A DNA stretch of 64,000 nucleotides from Diphasiastrum complanatum (taxonomy: Eukaryota; Streptophyta; Lycopodiopsida; Lycopodiales; Lycopodiaceae), in assembly GCA_029204225.1 (NCBI GenBank), contig CM055092.1, positions 44,570,309 to 44,634,308 of the forward strand, written 5' to 3'. A program made the translations under genes and the position numbers. This document shows positions 57,403 to 64,000 of the stretch, piece after piece. Numbering within the stretch: position 1 is the stretch's first letter; the number at the start of each line of letters is the position of its first letter. The notes beneath the pieces were generated by a model, which ran no database searches, was not told the origin of the DNA, and saw nothing but the letters and a program-made list of their open reading frames with translations.

Positions 57403-60320
57403 AATGGCAAGATTGAATGATGTTGTGTTGTCGGAGTCTAGCAAGGTGGATGGAATGAATTACAACATATGGAAGTTCAAGATGAAAAATACTCTCTGAG
57501 ATCGAGAATAGTGGGAGATCGTCACAGGTGATGAGATATCTCCTAACATTGACAGGGAGTTGCGGGAGTATCAGAGACGTAGGAGAAAAGCTCATCATAT
57601 CATCAACTTGTCAGTTAGTGATATGATCATTCCTCACATCAGAGGTGCTGCTATGGACCCGAGGAGGCTTGGGATATACTGAAGAACTTGTATGAAATAG
57701 TGAATCAGTCATGAATCTTGTTCTTGACTAATAAGCTACACACATTGAAGATGGGTACAAGTGAATCAATAATGGACTACTTTACTTGAGTAAAAGATCT
57801 GAGAGGGCAACTTATTGTGGTTGGAGAAAGTGTTCAGGATTCAGTGTTGGTATCCATTGTGCTTAATAGTCTTACCTTTGGCTTATCAGAACATTGTGAT
57901 GATGCTATCGTTACGAGAGATGAGGCCTTCTTTCGATGAGCTGAATGCTATTTGCTACAAGAGGAAATGAGGCGACAAAATGTTGTCAATAGGGACAATT
58001 TCAAGGAATAGGCATTCCTAGCAAAGAAGCAAGACGAAAGTTCCAAGAAGGTTGGCAAAGGGAAGAAGAAGAAGAAGAAAAAACAGCAAGATATAGAGGA
58101 GAATCAATCAAATCAATCAGAAAATGGGAGTGCTTTGGATCTTGAAGACTATGAGTTGTTTTCGGCATCAACATCTTCTAGTGGCTTCTCGAAGGAAGAG
58201 AAGTGTTGGTTTATTGATTCAGGAGCTTCGAAGCATATGACACTTAGGCGGGAGCGGCTATCTAATTTTAAAAAATTAGATGATGGATCGAATGTGAAGT
58301 TGGGAGACAAGTACGCATATGATATAAAAGGAGTTGGAAAAGTACAAGTTCAACTACCTTCAGGGAAGATTGGAGACATAAAGGACGTGCTTTATGTACC
58401 AGGAATCAAGAAAACTTACTCTCAGTATTAGCTATTGCGAAGCAACACATGGTGGTGTAGTTTGAGGAAGAGCGGTGTCTCATCAAGAGGAAAGATAATG
58501 AAGTAGTAGCTAAAGGCATACTTGCAGGACTGTTGTACAAACTTCAAGCTCAAGTGGTGGATCATCATGCAAGTGTTGTGGATATTGGATCAGTGAGTAA
58601 GTTATGGCACGAAAGGTTTGGACATCTGAATTACAAAAGTCTACAAGTCTTGAGGAAATACAACATGGTTACAGGTTTACCTCTACTTGTTTGATCACAA
58701 GTTTTGTGAAGGTTGTGTCTTAGGGAAACATCATATGAAGAAATTTCCGTCTAGTACATTCAGGGCGAGAAATGTTCTAAAACTTGTTCATACAGATTTG
58801 TGTGGTCCTATGAGAACTCAGTCTTATGGGGGAGCAAGTTACTTTATGGTGTTTGTTTATGACTATTTTAGGAAGACATGGATTTATATTCTCAAGAATA
58901 AGAGTGAAGCATTCAAGTATTTCACACGGTTTAAGACACAGGTGGAGAAAGAAACAGATAGACAAATCAAGATACTTCGCTCGGACAAAGGGGGAGAGTA
59001 TCTTTGTATGGAATTTCAAGTGTTTTGCAAGGATCATGGTATAAAGAGACAAGTTGCAAGCACAGACGCGCCTCAACAAAATGGAGTTGTGGAAAGGAAG
59101 ACCCGGTCTATTGTGGAAACTACAAGGAGTATGCTTAAAAGTAAGAATCTTCTAGATATGTTTTGGAGTGAAGTAGTTAAGACGGCGGTTTATCTTGTGA
59201 ATCAAAGCCCTACAAAGGTGGTAGAGAATTGGACTCTAAAGGAAGCTTACACGGGTCAGAAACCAGATGTAAGTCATTTGAGAGTGTTTGGAAGTATTGT
59301 GTATGGTTACCAAGTGTTTATTCCTCGAATATGATAGTCAAGAGAAGGGATACAAGTTGTATGACTTGGAGGGTAAGAAAGTCATCATATCTAGGGATGT
59401 GATCTTTGATGAGGATAGATCTCGTAAAGATACAAAGATACCTTATGATAGGAAGCAAGTTGGTGGAATTCCTTTTTTGGTCTGACGAGTCATTACAAGA
59501 GCCTGAATTGACACATATATTGCCTACACCAATCCAAGTACCTAGAGTGAACCATTGATGAGAAAGGAAAAAGGAAGGAGAGATCAAGTACATGGGATAC
59601 TTATTCACCTAGATGCATCAGAAACTAGAAGGTTGCCTAGATAGTACTATGAAACTATCAAGGATAGTGTGATTATGAAACATGGAGAGTCTAGTACACA
59701 AGGGACTAGGAGATCGACTAGACTTGAAAAGCAACATGAAGATCAAGATTGACAGGAGGATCGACAAGAAGATTATCATGAGGATGGGGATGTACAATTT
59801 GCATATATGGCCATAGTATTGGAAACCAAGGATTCATCTACTTTCAGAGAGGCTGAAAAAGAGGATTTTTGGAGGAAAGCTATGGATGAGGAGTACGACT
59901 CAATCATGAAGAACAGGACTTGGAGACTTGTTCTATTACCTATAGTCAAAAAGGCCATTGGATGCTAAGTGGGTCTATAGAACTAAGTACAAATTAGATG
60001 GTTCTATAGATAAGGCAAGATTGGTGGCAAAAGGTTATGCTCAATAGGAAGGGATTGATTATGAAGAAACTTTTGCACCAGTTTCTAAGTCTACTACTAT
60101 GAGGACAGTTTTATGGATGTGAAGAGTGCATTCTTGAATGGATTTGTAGAGGAGGAAGTTTACATGGAGCATCCAAAGGGATACATGGTAGCAGGACATG
60201 AAGACAAGGTTTTCAAGATGGACGAGGCACTATATGGACTTAAGCAGGCACCCAAGGCGTGGTATAGGAGGATTGACACATACTTTGAGGATCTAGGGGT
60301 AATAGATAACCAGGTAAAAA
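57403..60320 (+). pseudogene. Ty1/copia gag-pol of the ACTAT element, broken and deleted
   Basis: Gag opens with ATG at 57403 (NDVVLSESSKVDGMNYNIW) and has many stops. The zinc knuckle is absent: a Lys-rich run replaces it at about 58065-58090. Protease reads WFIDSGASKHM (58210). Pre-integrase LWHERFGHLNY and integrase VHTDLCGPM, LRSDKGGEY, QQNGVVERK (58687-59334) keep the D, D and E residues in the best-preserved block. The linker has YDLEGKKVIISRDVIFDED. RT runs from EEYDSIMKNRTWRL to [29 protein letters not shown], then jumps to a polyprotein-end-like sequence ([10 protein letters not shown]) and the 3' LTR. The YVDD motif and most of RNase H are deleted. Confidence 0.88.
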
Positions 60321-60329
60321 TTAAGGGAT

Positions 60330-60788
60330 TGTTAGGAATTAATGTTTATTTGGTATCCCTTAGTGTGAGTTTGGCCATGCCTATGTGCTATTATAGGGTT
60401 CATTATTATTTTTAGTAAGTCATATTATAGGGGGTATTCCTATTCTTAATAAGTCATTTTTTAGTCATATATGGAGGTGTGCGCACTACTACTAGAATAG
60501 GATATGGCTTTACCACTTAGAAATACATCTTGAGTCTTTACCCAATATAGGTAGTAATAATAGCAATTAGCTTTTTGTCTTTAGCTATTTGCTTTATGCT
60601 TTTAGTTTTTCACACAGATTAGAGAAAGTATATATGTAGGCTAGCGCCCCACCACAAATTCATTCCAATAGTTTAGAGCTTTGCTCAATTCTTCTGTAAT
60701 TTAAATTTTCTTTTATCTCTATACTGACCTTGTGAGTGCTAGTAGGACTAGTTAACTCCATCTAGAATTTGTAGGACAAATTTTGACA
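60330..60788 (+). repeat. 3' LTR of the ACTAT copia element
   Basis: Follows a short purine stretch TTAAGGGAT. Contains the family blocks CTTTACCCAATATAGGTAGTA and AGAGAAAGTATATATGTAGG, the latter with a TATA-like core. Reported as shorter words; the homology covers the full length. Confidence 0.92.
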
Positions 60789-61199
60789 ACTATCACCCAT
60801 TCACTTTTTCATATTGATTCCCAAGGGGATTACTAGCTAGTTACTGGGAAGCAGTTTATGCGCAGCCTGCCGAAGGCTCATTGTGCAGCAGGTTGCAATT
60901 TTCATCATGTGGCCCACCCTTTAAGGATTATGTCTGTAGGAAGCCCGTAGAGACAATGATGGATGGCTATAGGTCCTTTTTTCTGCACCATGGTGTTTCA
61001 GAAAAATAAGTTGAATCTTTATCTTGGTTTTGCCGAGTGCAAATTTTTTATTGTGGATGAGATTGTATCTGATTTTTTTTGCAAGATTAGTTCTCCACTA
61101 AGCTTATTTATGTATGCTTCGTTTGGCTTTATGCTATTGACAATGTTATACTCTGGACACCAACAATGAGAAAGATGAAGATGGCTAGAAAAGAAAGGA
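60789..61199. other. Flank of the copia insertion, upstream of the thioredoxin-like exon
   Basis: No recognised coding. It may begin with more of the gypsy copy cut at 56560 and then pass into host DNA; the boundary is not visible. Confidence 0.35.
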
Positions 61200-61735
61200 C
61201 TGAGCTGCTTTTTTGTGCCACCTTTGTTATTTTGCTGATGCATATATCTTGCTTGTAACCAGGCGCTGATGCGGGATTCTTTTCAAAATCAGAATTGAAT
61301 CGGTTCTGACAGTAACTTTGATTGATGGAAACCCTTAAAGTAGGGTTACCATACTCTCACTTTATACATACGAATCTTCTCGTAAGTTTTGATGTGTTTG
61401 GATGCCTTTGTTACTTTCCTGATTCAAACTGCCCTGCTTGTAACTGCCCACTGATGGAGGATTTCGTTCAAGATTAGGATTGACATTGGTTCCAACAGTA
61501 ACTTTGCTTGCTGGAAACTGTTAAGGTGGGGTTTCCATAACCTCTATTTTCTATGAGGTCACTGATGCATTTGCAAGCCTCTGTTATCTTACTGATGCAG
61601 ACTTTCCTGCTTGTAACCGGGCGCTGATGGGGGATTCTTTTCAAAATTAGTCTCAAAATTGGTTCTGACAATAAGCTTGCTTGCTGGAAAACACTTATAG
61701 GTTTTCCAGATCCACACAAATTTTCTATTGCGTTT
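61200..61735 (+). repeat. Triplicated ~173-185-bp tandem repeat upstream of a host exon
   Basis: The landmark GCTTGTAAC starts at 61251, 61436 and 61609. It is followed each time by a CTGATG-G-GGATT block, a TTGGTTC-type block, AGTAACTTTG or ATAAGCTTG, GGAAAC and a GGTT(A/T)CC block. Divergence between units is moderate. It ends about 180 bp before the ATG at 61917. Confidence 0.75.
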
Positions 61736-61916
61736 GGTTGCCTTTGAGGCAAGTTCAATCAAAAAATGATTTGAAACTGGTGTGCGATCGTTCAGATTCA
61801 ACCTAGGTGGCTCCTTGTTACACTATGTAAATCTTTTGCTTGTTTACTTGTGCTAATGAGTGACTACGGATTGAAGCTTTCTATGAAATTGTGCTACTGT
61901 TGCTCCTATGATCTAG

Positions 61917-62066
61917 ATGGCAGCAGATGCAGGAGAAAGCGAAGGAAAAGAAGGGAAGTATATCAACTCATCGCTCACTTCAAATTTGCATGGAAATCTT
62001 GTTGCAGTAAAATGTGATGAAGAGCTTAGAGATTTGATGCAGCAGATTAACGCTTCTAAGCACCCT
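61917..62066 (+). CDS. Likely first exon of a thioredoxin-like protein gene
   Basis: ATG at 61917 opens exactly 50 codons: an acidic N-terminus (MAADAGESEGKEGKY), then SNLHGNLVAVKCDEELRDLM and a segment ending SKHP, directly before a GTATGT splice donor at 62067 in phase 0. From family memory, plant thioredoxin-like 3-3-type proteins begin with a short variable leader, an H-G-N-L word, an alpha-helical stretch and S-x-x-P just before the strand leading to the W-C active site; this exon fits that start. The active-site exon is not in the window. If correct, it would be a cytosolic redox-type protein. The frame is clean, unlike all surrounding retroelement sequence. Confidence in an expressed host exon is fair; in the family, modest. 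Confidence 0.45.
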
Positions 62067-62132
<66 letters not shown>

Positions 62133-62459
62133 CAACGTTGCCACTGAATTCCAATATTCTCGTATTTGTACACCAAAAAACGTATGGTTTGCAAAAAATC
62201 ACAATGATATATGCAACACATTAATTATAAAGGTAAAAATATGTAAACAATATTGTACAGCTACCCTTCAAACAGCACTTGATAACATTTATGAAGTCCT
62301 TGTTTATTTCATCCATGGAACGGTGACATAGAAGATAGTAAGTTTGAACTTCACATACCCAGTCTAGGAGCTCCAAAAGCTTGTATCATCGATAGGCATT
62401 TGCATTAGTTGTCTTTTGAGTTCTTTTTGAATTGTACATAGTATAGTTGCATATCATAC
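62067..62459 (+). other. Start of putative intron 1
   Basis: Begins with the splice donor GTATGT. Contains the CT microsatellite and AT-rich DNA without coding. Confidence 0.4.
62074..62131. repeat. (CT)n microsatellite in putative intron 1
   Basis: About 29 CT units starting five bases after the splice donor. Reading through gives a Leu-Ser run that is not part of a protein. Confidence 0.95.
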
Positions 62460-62800
62460 TGTTAGAATTAACGTTCACATTGTTACCCCTTATGTTGTCA
62501 TCTAGGTCAATTAGGATTATTGGTTTTTTAGTCATGCATGGAAGTGGGGGCAGTACTACTAGAATAAGATTTGATTTTACCACTTAGAAATACATCTCGG
62601 GTCTTTACCCAATATAGGTAGTAATAATAGCAATTAGCTTTTTCTCTTTAGCTATTTGGTTTATGCGTTTAGCTTTTCACATAGATTAGAGAAAGTATAT
62701 ATGTAGACTAGCTCCCCACCATAATTCCATTCCAATGTTTAGAGCTTTGCTCAATTCTTCTACAATCTATGTTCTCTTTAATCTCTATGCTGGTTTTGGT
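62460..62800 (+). repeat. Copia 5' LTR, truncated at its 3' end
   Basis: Begins TGTTAGAATTAACG and follows the family LTR with some internal loss. It breaks off near TCTCTATGCTGG, so the TGACA end and primer site are missing. Confidence 0.8.
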
Positions 62801-62869
62801 TAGATCGTTGCTGTTTCAGACCTAATTGCTACAGATCACTGTTGTTTTCATAATTTTGCAGGGTCATAG

Positions 62870-63999
62870 GTGTCGAGATACCTCCTAACATTGACAGGGA
62901 GTTACGGGAGTATTAGAGACGTAGGAGAAATGCTCATCATATCATCAACTTGTCAGTTAGAGATATGATCATTTTTCACATCAGAGATGATGCTAGACCT
63001 AAGGAGGCTTCTACAAGAGGAAATGAGGCGACAAAATGTTGTCAACAGGGACGATTTTAAGGAGCAAGCATTCCTAGCAAAGAAGGAAGAACAAAGTTCC
63101 ATCAAGGGTGGCAAAGGGAAAAGCAGCACCAAGATCCGGACATCATGATTGAAGTGATAGGATATGTTGATCCTTGTATAGCTGTGGAAAATTCATTGTG
63201 GACACATGTTTGCGCATGCGATTTGCACCTACTCGAAGAAGAAGATGGCCCGAATACAAAGTTAGGTGCCTTGGATCTTGAAGATTGTGAATTGTTTTCG
63301 GCATTGACATCTTTTGGCGGCTTCTCGTAGGAAGAGGAGTGCTGGTTTATTGATTTGGGAGCTTCCAAGCATATGACACCTAGGCGGGAGTGGCTGTCTA
63401 ATATTCAAAAATTAGATGATGGATCAAATGTGGAGTTGGGAGACAACTACATATGATATAAAGGGAGTTGGAAAAGTATAGGTTCAACTACCTTCAGGGA
63501 AGATTGGAGACATACAGGACGTGCTTTATGTACCAGGAATCAACAAGAACTTACTCTTAGTATCAACTATTGCAAAGCAACACATGATGATGCAATTTGA
63601 TGAAGAGCGGTGTCTCATCAAGAGAAAATATAACGAAGTAGTAGCTGAGGGCATACTTGTAGGAAAGTTGTACAAACTTCAGGCTCATGTGGTGGATCAT
63701 CATGCAAGTGTTGCGGATATTGGATTAGTGAGTAAGTTATGGCACGAAAGGTTTGGACAGCTAAATTACAGAAGTCTACAAGTCTTGAGGAAATACAACA
63801 TGGTTATAGGTTTACCTCAAGTTGTTTCTGATCACAAGTTTTGTGAAGGATGTGCCTTAGGGAAACATCATATGAAGAAATCTCCATCGAGTACATTTAG
63901 GGCGAGAAATGTTCTAGAATTTGTCCATACAGATTTGTCTAGACCTATGAGAACTCAGTCTTATGGGGCAGCAAGTTACTTTATGGTGTTTGTTGATGA
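62870..63999 (+). pseudogene. Ty1/copia gag-protease-integrase, deleted, cut by window end
   Basis: Gag starts at PPNIDRELREY and RRRRNAHHIINLSVRDMI, then is cut from KEA to a point just before LLQEEMRRQ-type sequence, losing the gag core. LAKKEEQSS follows, then about 110 bp with no counterpart in the sister copies where the zinc knuckle should be (63140-63245), then LGALDLEDCELFSALTSFGG. The protease region is damaged (GASKHM becomes ELPSI-type, with shifts). The pre-integrase region LWHERFGQLNYRSL and integrase start FVHTDLSRPM run to the window edge. It lies in the same direction as the thioredoxin-like exon, inside its putative first intron. Confidence 0.8.
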
Positions 64000-64000
64000 C

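Larger units (their letters stand above)
56561..60788 (+). mobile_element. Ty1/copia element with both LTRs and ACTAT target duplication, RT-deleted
   Basis: LTRs 56561-57015 (455 bp) and 60330-60788 (459 bp) start TGTTAGGAATTAATG and end TTTTGACA. ACTAT is repeated at 56556-56560 and 60789-60793. The primer site TGGTATCAAAGC (57016) follows the left LTR. The interior is only 3.3 kb because much of RT and most of RNase H are missing. The LTRs differ at a number of sites, so it is not recent. Confidence 0.92.

Noticed and set aside
61200-61735. CRISPR-like array
   Set aside because: Only three long, diverged, directly adjoining units in eukaryotic DNA; no short identical repeats separated by unique spacers.

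Overview
This 64 kb window looks like intergenic DNA from a large, transposon-rich land-plant genome. The elements are plant-type Ty1/copia and Ty3/gypsy LTR retrotransposons primed by initiator-methionine tRNA (TGGTATCAGAGC-type primer sites). The background is AT-rich, reading frames are heavily decayed, and the one plausible host exon ends in a consensus splice donor. The species cannot be fixed from sequence alone; a seed-free plant such as a fern is a guess. I see no operons, rRNA, tRNA genes, CRISPR or bacterial features.

Layout. 0-10 kb: a minus-strand copia gag-protease piece at the edge; a copia LTR with primer site (1514-2197); a solo LTR with a perfect TTACC duplication (3375-4137); a gypsy integrase piece; a one-frame, six-stop minus-strand gene of unrecognised family ending on a polypurine tract and LTR start (6.76-8.6 kb); and a copia RT-RNase H remnant running into a truncated LTR. 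10-16 kb: an unassigned stretch, then a 4.16 kb LTR element without pol (11536-15693). 17-28 kb: copia remnants on both strands, a tiny tRNA-derived SINE with a 13-bp duplication, and a 2.8 kb minus-strand copia pol. 28-43 kb: strongly decayed copia and gypsy pieces, small palindromic elements and short tandem duplications.

43-50 kb: the best-preserved element, a complete chromodomain Ty3/gypsy retrotransposon (43058-49374, minus). It has identical 358-bp LTRs, a CACAT duplication, primer site, polypurine tract and one uninterrupted 1595-residue polyprotein. It landed inside the RT domain of an older gypsy copy, whose frame resumes across the insertion. 50-64 kb: at least five LTR-bearing pieces of one copia family, including a copy with ACTAT duplication (56561-60788); the copies that can be followed through pol have lost RT sequence. 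Near the right end is a likely first exon of a thioredoxin-like gene (61917-62066). It is preceded by a triplicated ~180-bp repeat and followed by a CT microsatellite and another copia copy, apparently in intron 1.

The region works as a nested retrotransposon cluster. Only the 43-49 kb element looks able to supply its own proteins; the others are solo LTRs, internally deleted copies or fossils. The least explained object is the unidentified reading frame at 6.8-8.6 kb.
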